NCBI GenBank assembly: GCA_050180015.1
Contig: JBFXEO010000065.1
Span: 1-12,826, forward strand
Reading direction: 5' to 3'
DNA: 12,826 nt
Source of the DNA: JBFXEO01 sp050180015
GTDB lineage: Bacteria > Bacteroidota > Bacteroidia > Bacteroidales > Tenuifilaceae
In this document: positions 1 to 6,310 of the stretch, piece after piece
Layout: each line of letters opens with the position of its first letter
How positions within the stretch are numbered: the first letter of the stretch is position 1
Program-made: the position numbers and the translations under genes
The notes under the pieces: generated by a model
What the model was told of the DNA's origin: nothing
Database searches by the model: none
Seen by the model: only the letters and a program-made list of their open reading frames with translations

Positions 1-76
1 CCTCTGGAATAAAGATACTGTTAGCATCAATATCCTTTACTAGGAACTCTCCACTTTTAAGGTTTACTTTTTCCAT
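1..76 (-). CDS. Acyl-CoA dehydrogenase, N-terminal fragment (cut by window edge)
   Basis: Only the first 25 codons are in the window; the gene continues past the left edge. They read MEKVNLKSGEF, then LVKDIDANSIFIPE, which resembles the N terminus of Bacteroidota acyl-CoA dehydrogenases, where an Ile-Phe-Ile-Pro-Glu stretch precedes the first helical domain. The ATG lies 25 bp after the stop codon of the CCG-domain Fe-S gene on the same strand, so it is probably the fifth gene of the etf operon. An acyl-CoA dehydrogenase would be the enzyme that feeds electrons to EtfAB, so the context agrees. The family call rests on a short fragment plus context. No FAD-binding or catalytic residues are visible. 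Confidence 0.6.
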   Translation of the reverse strand, partial: MEKVNLKSGEFLVKDIDANSIFIPE

Positions 77-101
77 TAGTTTGAAAGGTTATTTTGTTTT
101 G

Positions 102-896
102 TTATAATCCAAGTGACATTACGATTAGCTCAGCAATATCGTAATTCTTCATTTTCTCTTCCTGATTCTTGTACTTTATACCATCGGTCATCATTGTCAT
201 ACAGAAAGGACAGGCGGTTGCAATGATATCGGGATTTACCTTTAGTACATCTTCCATACGCTCAAGGAATACTTCCTTATCGCCTTTTTCTGCTTCCTTG
301 AACATTTGAGCCCCACCGGCACCGCAGCAAAGAGCAAAACTCTTGTTGCGCTCCATTTCTACAACCTCGCCCGATACCGATTTAATCACTCTACGTGGCT
401 CATCGTACATATCGTTAGCACGGCCTAAGTAGCAGGGGTCGTGGTAGGTAATACGCGAATTTTTGAAAGTGTCGGTATTTACCTCAAGTTTTCCTTTTTT
501 GATGAACTTATCAAGTAGTTCAACATAGCTGATTACCTCGTAGTTTCCACCTAAGTCGGGATACTCATTCTTGAAAATATTGAAGCAGTGAGGGCAAATG
601 GTGATGATTTTTGTAATCTCGTATGCCTTGAAAAGTTCAATATTTTGTAGCGCTTGCATTTGGTAAAGCATTTCGTTACCTGCACGGCGAGCTGGGTCGC
701 CAGTACAGGTTTCTTCCTTCCCAAGCACGGCATAACTAACATTTAGGTAGCTAAGTATTTTTGCAAAAGCACGTGTTACTTTCTTGTAACGGTCGTCGTA
801 AGCACCTGCGCAACCAACCCAGAATAAATACTCGGGTTTCTCACCACGGGCAAATAAATCGGCCATTACAGGGACTTCTATTTTACGTGTTTCCAT
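102..896 (-). CDS. (Fe-S)-binding protein with two CCG domains (HdrB/DUF224-like)
   Basis: A soluble 264-residue iron-sulfur protein with two cysteine-rich CCG domains, as in heterodisulfide reductase HdrB, LldE and the C-terminal half of DUF224 oxidoreductases. Domain 1 uses C29, C64 (in CTGDPARR), C101 and C104 (CPHC). Domain 2 uses C155, C190-C191 (CCGAGG), C229 and C232 (CPFC). In HdrB such domains hold non-cubane [4Fe-4S] clusters. No signal peptide or membrane segment is seen. It is the fourth gene of the etf operon, 86 bp after the membrane Fe-S gene, which has the cytochrome-like and dicluster parts but no CCG domains. Together the two products (437 + 264 residues) match the domain content of one-chain ETF:menaquinone oxidoreductases. 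I infer electron transfer between EtfAB and the membrane partner. Family certain, role probable. Confidence 0.9.
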   Translation of the reverse strand: METRKIEVPVMADLFARGEKPEYLFWVGCAGAYDDRYKKVTRAFAKILSYLNVSYAVLGKEETCTGDPARRAGNEMLYQMQALQNIELFKAYEITKIITICPHCFNIFKNEYPDLGGNYEVISYVELLDKFIKKGKLEVNTDTFKNSRITYHDPCYLGRANDMYDEPRRVIKSVSGEVVEMERNKSFALCCGAGGAQMFKEAEKGDKEVFLERMEDVLKVNPDIIATACPFCMTMMTDGIKYKNQEEKMKNYDIAELIVMSLGL

Positions 897-906
897 ATTT
901 GTTGTT

Positions 907-982
907 CGTTAATCGTGAGACGTTAATCGTTAAATGTTTATTTTGTTATTTAACATCCTAAGCACCTAACGGCAACATCCTA
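907..982. repeat. Short direct repeats in the gap between two Fe-S genes
   Basis: The 10-mer CGTTAATCGT occurs at 907-916 and again at 921-930, separated by GAGA (period 14). A second pair, AACATCCTA, lies at 952-960 and 974-982. The repeats fill most of the 86-bp gap between the membrane Fe-S gene and the CCG-domain gene of the same operon. No stable hairpin or T-tract is apparent, so I do not call a terminator. The function is unknown; they could be slippage products or a low-copy intergenic repeat. Confidence 0.4.
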
Positions 983-2296
983 TTATACATTGATTTCCAA
1001 ATCCTTTGTCCACAAAAGCCTATCCTCGGGCGAGTACTGCCAAGGAGCACCATTGTTCTCAATATTGTTGAACATTGCCTTAATCTCGCCTGGAGCAGAA
1101 CCTTCTTCCATTACAAGGTAGCGGCGCATATCAACAATTAAGGATGGTTGGTTAATGTTGATAGGACATTCTTTTGCGCAGGCATTACAGGTTGTACAAG
1201 CCCAAAGTTCCTCCTCCGAAACGTAGTCGCGTACCAAAGATTTTCCATCGTTGAAATCTTTATTCTTTAGCAGTTGAGGGCCTTTTTCCTTCATACGGGC
1301 ACGCAAATCCATCATAACTTTGCGTGGCGATAATTTTTTGCCAGTTGTATTTGCAGGGCAAACCGAAGTACAACGTCCGCACTCGGTACACGACAATGAG
1401 TTGAAGTAGTTGTTCCACATTACGTCTTCAGCATCCTTAACGCCAAAACGCTCAATAGGAGCATCGGTTGCAGGAGCGGCAAATGCTGCATTTGGATCCA
1501 TCATCAACTTAACCTCGCGGGTTACGTTGTCCATATTTTTAAGCTTGCCAAGAGGTTCCAGTCTTGATATAAACGTGTTTGGAACCGACATAAACACGTG
1601 GAAGTGTTTGGAGTAGGGAAGGATATTGGCAAATACAAAAATCAAAAGGATGTGTGTCCACCAGAATACTTGGTACATAACGAATGTAGATTCTATAGAC
1701 ATTCCGGAATATAATCCGGTGAGATGTTGGCTAACAGGGTAAATTCCATAGAGTTCTCCGTTGGTTGATGCTGTGTAACTTACATAAGCCGCATTCATGC
1801 CCATAAGCGATATCATCAGGATTAGGATGATTGTTAACGCGACATTGGCATCAACGTGCGAAATCTTTTTCATCTCAATTCCTTCGAATCTCTTGATGTG
1901 TAAGAATATTCTGCGGATTAGGAATATTACTATTGATATGGCAACGAGCAGTGCAAAAATATCGCCCGATGCCATCAGGAAATCGTAAAACCATCCTAGA
2001 AAGCTTAGGGATTTTTCCATTTTGAATAATCCGTCAATCACCATTTCGATGCTTCCAAATAGAATTATACAGAAGCCCCAGAATACCGTGGCGTGAAAAA
2101 ATCCAATCACAGGCCGACGGAAAATTTTTGTTTGCCCAAAGGCAATTTCAAGCATAAGCATAAAACGCTTACCGAGATTTTTTATAGGGAATCCCTTTCG
2201 GGTTAATGAAAAGAATCGAATAATTCTTGCTATTGTAAACCCAAAAACTCCAAGGGTTACTATTAGGGCAATAGCAAAAACAATTTGTTTGGTCAT
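983..2296 (-). CDS. Membrane cytochrome-b-like / 4Fe-4S dicluster oxidoreductase (ETF-linked)
   Basis: A 437-residue inner-membrane redox protein. The N-terminal part has about five hydrophobic segments (roughly residues 4-27, 65-90, 110-133, 152-172 and 205-227) like the NarI/DUF224 cytochrome b domain. H68, H215 and H231/H233 lie in or next to these segments and are candidate haem ligands. The C-terminal cytoplasmic part carries two [4Fe-4S] ferredoxin motifs: C303-C306-C309 with C313, and C367-C370-C373 with C377, each followed by Pro. CCG domains, which follow in one-chain DUF224 proteins, are absent here but are encoded by the next gene. The gene follows etfA after 137 bp. I infer that it passes electrons from EtfAB, via the CCG protein, to menaquinone. 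A weak alternative is an HdrC/NarI-like protein for another donor. Confidence 0.88.
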   Translation of the reverse strand: MTKQIVFAIALIVTLGVFGFTIARIIRFFSLTRKGFPIKNLGKRFMLMLEIAFGQTKIFRRPVIGFFHATVFWGFCIILFGSIEMVIDGLFKMEKSLSFLGWFYDFLMASGDIFALLVAISIVIFLIRRIFLHIKRFEGIEMKKISHVDANVALTIILILMISLMGMNAAYVSYTASTNGELYGIYPVSQHLTGLYSGMSIESTFVMYQVFWWTHILLIFVFANILPYSKHFHVFMSVPNTFISRLEPLGKLKNMDNVTREVKLMMDPNAAFAAPATDAPIERFGVKDAEDVMWNNYFNSLSCTECGRCTSVCPANTTGKKLSPRKVMMDLRARMKEKGPQLLKNKDFNDGKSLVRDYVSEEELWACTTCNACAKECPININQPSLIVDMRRYLVMEEGSAPGEIKAMFNNIENNGAPWQYSPEDRLLWTKDLEINV

Positions 2297-2433
2297 GGTT
2301 TAGATGTTTTGATTTTGTAAGTAAAATTCAGTTTTAGGAACTTTTACCGTAATATTTAAAAGACACTTTCATATCCTTGCGGATGACGGAAGGTCTTCGA
2401 TTCATCTAAATTCTATATTCTGTATGCTATAAA

Positions 2434-3399
2434 TTACTTCCCTTTTATTTCCTTTACCGCTGCCACAAGCTGAGGGAGTATTTTTTGAGCATCGCCTACA
2501 ATACCGTACTGGGCTACCTCAAAAATTGGGGCACTTTTATCGGAGTTAATTGCAACAATGAACTTTGATGAGCTAACACCAGCAATGTGCTGGGTTGCAC
2601 CCGATATACCAATAGCAATGTAAAGGTTTGGAGCGATAATTTTACCGGTTTGTCCGGTATGCTCATCGTGAGGGCGCCATCCTTCGTCAGAAACTGGACG
2701 AGAGCAAGCAGTAGCTCCGCCTAGTAAATCTGCTAACTCTACAATTGGAGCCCAATTGTCAGGCGATTTCATACCACGACCACCAGATACCACGATTTCA
2801 GCATCAGTAAGAAGTAGTTTGCCCGATTGTTTTTGAACCTCTTTAACCTGAGTTTTTGGAGCATCAACAGTAATGTCCATTTTCTCAACAGTTGCGTTAT
2901 TTGCGGTTTTAATAAGTTCAAAAGAATTCTGGGCAAGGGTGATAATTTTAATATCAGTTTTAAGGATTACATCGGCAAAGGCACCGCCGGAATAGGTTCT
3001 TTTGTAAACAGTAAAGGGATTTACGTTCAATGGTAGTTGACTTACACCCGCACCCAATGCGGCTTTTAGTTTTACCGATAGGCGAGGAGCAATTGATTTA
3101 CCCGTATTGTTGTTGGAGATAACAATTACCTTGGCATCAATTTTTTTGGCAACGCTGGCAATGACGCTGGTATAAGCCTGACTGTCCAGGAAGTTGAGAT
3201 TATCCTGATTTATACTGATAATTTTTTGCGCACCATAGCCTTCAAGGCTTTTAAGCTCAGCTTCGCCTACATTGCCTATTGAAAGGGCAACTGTGTTGGT
3301 ATTCATCATTTCTGCCACCTTGCTGGCGTATGAAACCAACTCGAATGATAATTTCTTGAATTTACCATCCCAATTCTCGGTATATACTAGTACTGACAT
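2434..3399 (-). CDS. etfA: Electron transfer flavoprotein subunit alpha
   Basis: A 321-residue EtfA, the usual length. Its N-terminal half (about 1-190) is the Rossmann-like ETF domain. The C-terminal half is the FAD domain, with SGGRGM (205-210), the SRPVSDEGW..HTGQTGK block (233-253), GISGATQHIAG (264-274) and INSDKSAPIFEVAQYGIVGD (284-303), all typical of FAD contacts. With EtfB it forms the soluble heterodimer that takes electrons from acyl-CoA dehydrogenases. Here it probably passes them to the membrane Fe-S pair encoded downstream. It lies 26 bp after etfB and is surely co-transcribed. Whether the pair is of the bifurcating kind cannot be settled by eye. No conventional ETF-ubiquinone oxidoreductase or fixX-like gene is present in the window. 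Confidence 0.97.
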   Translation of the reverse strand: MSVLVYTENWDGKFKKLSFELVSYASKVAEMMNTNTVALSIGNVGEAELKSLEGYGAQKIISINQDNLNFLDSQAYTSVIASVAKKIDAKVIVISNNNTGKSIAPRLSVKLKAALGAGVSQLPLNVNPFTVYKRTYSGGAFADVILKTDIKIITLAQNSFELIKTANNATVEKMDITVDAPKTQVKEVQKQSGKLLLTDAEIVVSGGRGMKSPDNWAPIVELADLLGGATACSRPVSDEGWRPHDEHTGQTGKIIAPNLYIAIGISGATQHIAGVSSSKFIVAINSDKSAPIFEVAQYGIVGDAQKILPQLVAAVKEIKGK

Positions 3400-3425
3400 A
3401 TTCTTTTCTATTTTTGGAATTAAAC

Positions 3426-4175
3426 TTAAATTAGTTTTGTCTCGGCCTGTAGTAACTCAATTAGCTGTTTGGGGTTCTCTGCATCAACAAACTTGCAGGC
3501 GGCACGAGGTTTTGGACGTTCAAATTTTTTATGCTCGGTTAGAGTATCTATGGCCACCGGTTCGTATATTTTAATCGGTTTAGTACGCGCCATCATAATA
3601 CCACGCATTGCGGCAATTCTTGGCTCCTTGGCAATTCCTTTTTGTACTATAGCAACAAACGGGGCAGGTATTGCGATAATTTCTTTTCCACCATCAATTT
3701 CGCGGGTAATAGTTGCTTGTCCATTTTCAATCTTCAAATTCGAAACAGCGGAAACCGAAGGCAATCCTAAAAACTCGGCTAACATGCTACCCACTGCAGA
3801 ACCGTTAAAATCGCTCGATTCTATTCCACATAAAACAATATCAAATTGCTCCTTTTTCACCACCTCGGCAAGTTGTTCTGCAACAAAGTACGCATCGGTA
3901 GGCTCCGCATTTACTCTGATTGCATCGTCGGCACCTATTGCTAAGGCTTTTCTTATTGTGGGTTCAGAGGTGGCCAATCCAACATGTGCTACAGTAACAG
4001 ATTTTACACCAGTGCCTGCATCGTCTTTAAGCTCCAAAGCTCTGGTAAGCGAGAGTTCGTCCCATGGGTTAATTACCCATTGTACTCCGGTTACATCTAA
4101 TTTAGTATCACCTTCAACAAACTTTACCTTGGTTGTGGTATCGGGTACATTGCTGATACAAACAAGAATTTTCAT
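3426..4175 (-). CDS. etfB: Electron transfer flavoprotein subunit beta
   Basis: A 249-residue EtfB of normal length. The N terminus MKILVCISNVPDTT is typical, as is NPWDELSLTRALELK (36-50). The nucleotide-binding loop at about 117-129 (GIESSDFNGSAVG) holds AMP in ordinary ETFs or a second FAD in bifurcating ones. The ETF-beta signature region (about 158-200) contains REIDGG, PAPFVAIVQKGI, EPRIAAMRGIM and ARTKP. It is the first gene of the leftward operon and is preceded by a TTTC-N19-TAATTTTG promoter about 90 bp upstream and a perfect palindrome just inside the transcript. A 243-codon open frame on the opposite strand is a shadow of this gene. Confidence 0.97.
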   Translation of the reverse strand: MKILVCISNVPDTTTKVKFVEGDTKLDVTGVQWVINPWDELSLTRALELKDDAGTGVKSVTVAHVGLATSEPTIRKALAIGADDAIRVNAEPTDAYFVAEQLAEVVKKEQFDIVLCGIESSDFNGSAVGSMLAEFLGLPSVSAVSNLKIENGQATITREIDGGKEIIAIPAPFVAIVQKGIAKEPRIAAMRGIMMARTKPIKIYEPVAIDTLTEHKKFERPKPRAACKFVDAENPKQLIELLQAETKLI

Positions 4176-4244
4176 TAGAATAATGTGTTTTATTTGTTAA
4201 ACATCCATTAATTGTATGCTGCCACTAATTAGTTGCCTGCCATG

Positions 4245-4260
4245 ACATTTTATAAAATGT
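4245..4260. promoter_or_regulatory. Perfect 16-bp palindrome, candidate operator of the etf operon
   Basis: ACATTTTATAAAATGT is identical to its reverse complement over all 16 bases; the flanking bases (G at 4244 and G at 4261) break the symmetry. It starts 7 bp downstream of the predicted -7 element of the etfB promoter, so it would cover the transcription start region. That is a usual place for a repressor site. I do not recognise the regulator. The AT-rich core makes some chance symmetry possible. Confidence 0.5.
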
Positions 4261-4266
4261 GGGATA

Positions 4267-4297
4267 CAAAATTACACAAAGTTCTTAGCGGGAGAAA
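4267..4297 (-). promoter_or_regulatory. Bacteroidota-type promoter of the etf operon
   Basis: Read on the minus strand, TTTC (4297-4294) is followed by exactly 19 bases and then TAATTTTG (4274-4267). This fits the known Bacteroidota consensus TTTG-N19-TAnnTTTG with one mismatch in the -33 box and a perfect -7 box. Transcription would begin near 4260, leaving an etfB leader of about 85 nt. Confidence 0.6.
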
Positions 4298-4792
4298 TTT
4301 ATTTTTCACCCACTAGGATTATGTAATAATAAATCAATAAGTTATACTAATTCCACCACGCCCATTTTATTTAAAACGAGCGTACAAATCTAAATCAATT
4401 TGATTAATCTGCGTAAATTTTGATTAGAAAAACATTCGTAAGCATTATTTCCATAGCATTTTACAGCAATTTTATAGGATTAGCAAGAAATCTAATTGGG
4501 TTAGGGCTCATAATCAAGCCCGAAAATTTTACTGTTGATGAATACCGTTTAATCAAGGTTATTTTTGGGTTGGTCAAATGGATGGTAAAAAACTTGACAA
4601 CCTTGAGGTTTGTACCGTAATTTTACATTCCGTATTAAGTTGTTATAATTGAGCAAGTTTTCTGTTAATTTGGATTGATTGGTGGATTTCATTCCTTATA
4701 GCTACACATTCAAATATATATTGTCTCTCAGAGGGGGACGTGTATTAATGCTGTAAAATTAGTTAAAATTCACAGTATGGAATGGTTTTTGA

Positions 4793-4837
4793 TAAGTACC
4801 ACAATATTTTCAGTATAGGTAGTTAATCAGGTACTTA
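4793..4837 (+). repeat. 8-bp inverted repeat in putative leader RNA
   Basis: TAAGTACC (4793-4800) and GGTACTTA (4830-4837) are perfect reverse complements separated by 29 bases. The core GGTACTT recurs at 4892-4898 inside the downstream terminator-like hairpin. The left arm could therefore pair with either copy, as in attenuators with competing stems. This is a sequence observation; folding energy was not calculated. Confidence 0.4.
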
Positions 4838-4853
4838 ATATAAAAGCATGGTT

Positions 4854-4879
4854 TAGGTTAGGTTTACTATAGGTTAGGT
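4854..4879 (+). repeat. Direct repeat TAGGTTAGGT, two copies
   Basis: TAGGTTAGGT is present at 4854-4863 and 4870-4879 (period 16), just before the terminator-like hairpin. Each copy is itself built from TAGGT-like units. It could be a protein site or a product of slippage; no function can be assigned. Confidence 0.4.
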
Positions 4880-4884
4880 GGGTT

Positions 4885-4926
4885 GACATCCGGTACTTTT
4901 AAATAGTAATCGGATGTCTTCTTTTT
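4885..4926 (+). terminator. Terminator-like hairpin upstream of the DUF2520 gene
   Basis: GACATCCG (4885-4892) pairs perfectly with CGGATGTC (4911-4918). Inside the loop TACT (4894-4897) can pair with AGTA (4905-4908). The stem is followed by TTCTTTTT (4919-4926), as expected for a rho-independent terminator on the plus strand. No convincing plus-strand gene lies upstream, so it either ends an unrecognised small RNA or acts as an attenuator in the leader of the gene starting 57 bp further on. Confidence 0.65.
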
Positions 4927-4982
4927 ATATCAATTTGTATGGAGTAAAACACTAACTTTATCAGGTTAAATTTAGGATAAAG

Positions 4983-5759
4983 TTGAAAAGTGTAGTCTTT
5001 ATCGGAGCGGGCAATATAGCAACTTCTCTTGCATTTGCATTTAAAAATGCGGGCTGGAATATTGTTCAGGTTTACTCCAGAACAGTAAGCTCTGCCAGCC
5101 ATTTGGCCAGTATGGTTGGAGCGGCTCCGGTAGTTGGCTTCGATGATATTGCTACAAGTGCGGATGTTTACATCATTGCCATCCCCGATCAATCAATACC
5201 CGATGTTCTGGATGGCTTAAAAAAGGTGTCGGGCGTGGTTGTTCATACCAGCGGAAGTACACCCATGGAGGTTTTATCGGAGGTTGGTACGGGCAAATAC
5301 GGAGTCTTTTACCCTTTTCAAACTTTTTCGCGGAGTAAGCGTGTTGATCTTTCCGATGTTCCCATTTTTGTTGAAGCTAACACCAATAATGTTTTAAATT
5401 TTTTGGTTGAAACGGGCAATGAGCTGAGTAACAGGGTAAGTGTGCTTACATCGGAAAATCGGGTGTGGTTGCACGTTGCTGGCGTATTTGCCGGTAATTT
5501 TACCAATCATATTTTGGCGTTAACCTACAAGCTGGCGGTTGAGCATGGCATAGCCTTTAACGTTGTAGAACCGTTGGTGGAGGAAACTGTTAAAAAAGCG
5601 TTTACCGGGAATCCGAAGGATTTTCAAACAGGCCCAGCCATTAGGAACGATCATTCAACCGTTAGGTTGCACAGCACCTTACTGAACGATTTCGATGAGC
5701 AATTGCAAAAAATATACAATGAGTTATCTTTGAGCATTCAAAAATTTAGCAAGCAATAA
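4983..5759 (+). CDS. Rossmann-like and DUF2520 domain-containing protein
   Basis: A 258-residue protein with an N-terminal NAD(P)-binding Rossmann fold (GAGNIA, 8-13; IAIPDQSIPDV, 66-76) and a C-terminal helical DUF2520 domain with HVAGVFAGNFTNH (164-176) and GPAIRNDHSTVRLH (217-230). The linker holds VHTSGSTPMEVL (87-98) and FYPFQTFS (109-116), typical of the family. The fold resembles pyrroline-5-carboxylate and F420-dependent NADP reductases, but the substrate is unknown. The start is TTG: AGGA lies upstream at 4974-4977, and no in-frame ATG occurs between the preceding stop (4953) and this codon. It is the first gene of a compact block, 12 bp before the KdsC-like gene. Family call secure, function unassigned. 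Confidence 0.9.
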   Translation: MKSVVFIGAGNIATSLAFAFKNAGWNIVQVYSRTVSSASHLASMVGAAPVVGFDDIATSADVYIIAIPDQSIPDVLDGLKKVSGVVVHTSGSTPMEVLSEVGTGKYGVFYPFQTFSRSKRVDLSDVPIFVEANTNNVLNFLVETGNELSNRVSVLTSENRVWLHVAGVFAGNFTNHILALTYKLAVEHGIAFNVVEPLVEETVKKAFTGNPKDFQTGPAIRNDHSTVRLHSTLLNDFDEQLQKIYNELSLSIQKFSKQ

Positions 5760-5771
5760 TCTTTTCCCCCA

Positions 5772-6296
5772 ATGAAAAAAAACTTTAAGGAACTCCTTGC
5801 CGATGTTAAAGCATTTGTTTTTGATGTTGACGGCGTCTTTACCGATGGTACAATAATTATTCACCCATCCGGAGAGTTACTCAGAACTTCCAACACGCGC
5901 GATGGCTATGCGGTTGGCGTTGCGGTGGAGCGGGGATTTCCTGTAGCCATCATTTCAGGGGGTAAATCCGAGGCTGTAAGCCAGCGTTTCCGGGGGCTTG
6001 GCGTTACCGATATTTACCTGGGAGTATCGGATAAGGTTGATGCGCTGGATGATTTCCGTTTTAAGTACGGAATAGAACTTTCGCAGATTCTTTACATGGG
6101 CGATGATTTGCCCGATTACGAAGTGCTGCAAAGGGTTGGAATTCCAACTTGTCCGCTGGATGCCGTTCCCGAGGTTAAGCAAGTATCGGCCTACATCTCC
6201 TCCTATTCCGGGGGCAAGGGCTGCGTACGCGATGTTATAGAGCAGGTTCTCCGTTTGAAGGGCTTATGGGGTTTTCCATCGAGTGGTTTACAGTAG
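5772..6296 (+). CDS. kdsC: KdsC-family HAD phosphatase (KDO-8-phosphate phosphatase-like)
   Basis: A 174-residue C0-type HAD phosphatase without a cap domain. Motif I is DVDGVFTDG (nucleophile D18, acid/base D20), motif II is S62 in ISGGKS, motif III is K88 in VSDKVDALDDF, and motif IV is GDDLPD with D111 and D112. The C-terminal GGKGCVRD (148-154) matches the GGxGAVRE-like tail that reaches a neighbouring active site in the tetramer. Known members hydrolyse KDO-8-phosphate in LPS synthesis, and some act on sialic-acid-type 9-phosphates; the sequence by eye favours KDO but cannot exclude the latter. No kdsA or kdsB is in the window. Its 3' end overlaps the longest form of the UbiA frame; with the preferred UbiA start the overlap disappears. 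Confidence 0.88.
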   Translation: MKKNFKELLADVKAFVFDVDGVFTDGTIIIHPSGELLRTSNTRDGYAVGVAVERGFPVAIISGGKSEAVSQRFRGLGVTDIYLGVSDKVDALDDFRFKYGIELSQILYMGDDLPDYEVLQRVGIPTCPLDAVPEVKQVSAYISSYSGGKGCVRDVIEQVLRLKGLWGFPSSGLQ

Positions 6297-6310
6297 TTAA
6301 GTTTGCTTAC

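Larger units (their letters stand above)
4298..4982. other. Long AT-rich intergenic region without a convincing gene
   Basis: Nearly 700 bp separate the divergent etf operon and DUF2520 gene. The only sizeable open frame (4420-4620, plus) starts with TTG, encodes 66 residues and has no recognisable motif or good ribosome site; I do not call it a gene. The left part (4298-4700) shows nothing I can name. The right part (4793-4926) holds inverted repeats and a terminator-like hairpin, listed separately. No tRNA or known RNA family was recognised. Confidence 0.5.

Noticed and set aside
289..750. Missing second Cys in the first CCG domain (CTGD instead of CCG)
   Set aside because: As I recall, CTGDPARR-type sequences are normal for the N-terminal CCG domain of HdrB/DUF224-like proteins, so it is not a defect.
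3469..4200. 243-codon open frame on the plus strand opposite etfB
   Set aside because: It lies almost wholly antisense to a clear EtfB, has no family motif and is rich in Ser/Ile/Thr as expected for a shadow of a coding strand.
4420..4620. 66-codon plus-strand open frame in the large intergenic gap
   Set aside because: TTG start, no Shine-Dalgarno, no recognisable motif, and AT-rich composition like the surrounding non-coding DNA. A small hydrophobic peptide cannot be fully excluded.
6266..6310. Longer start for the UbiA prenyltransferase
   Set aside because: The 15 extra residues do not resemble the family N terminus and overlap the kdsC-like gene; the ATG at 6311 begins the typical sequence.
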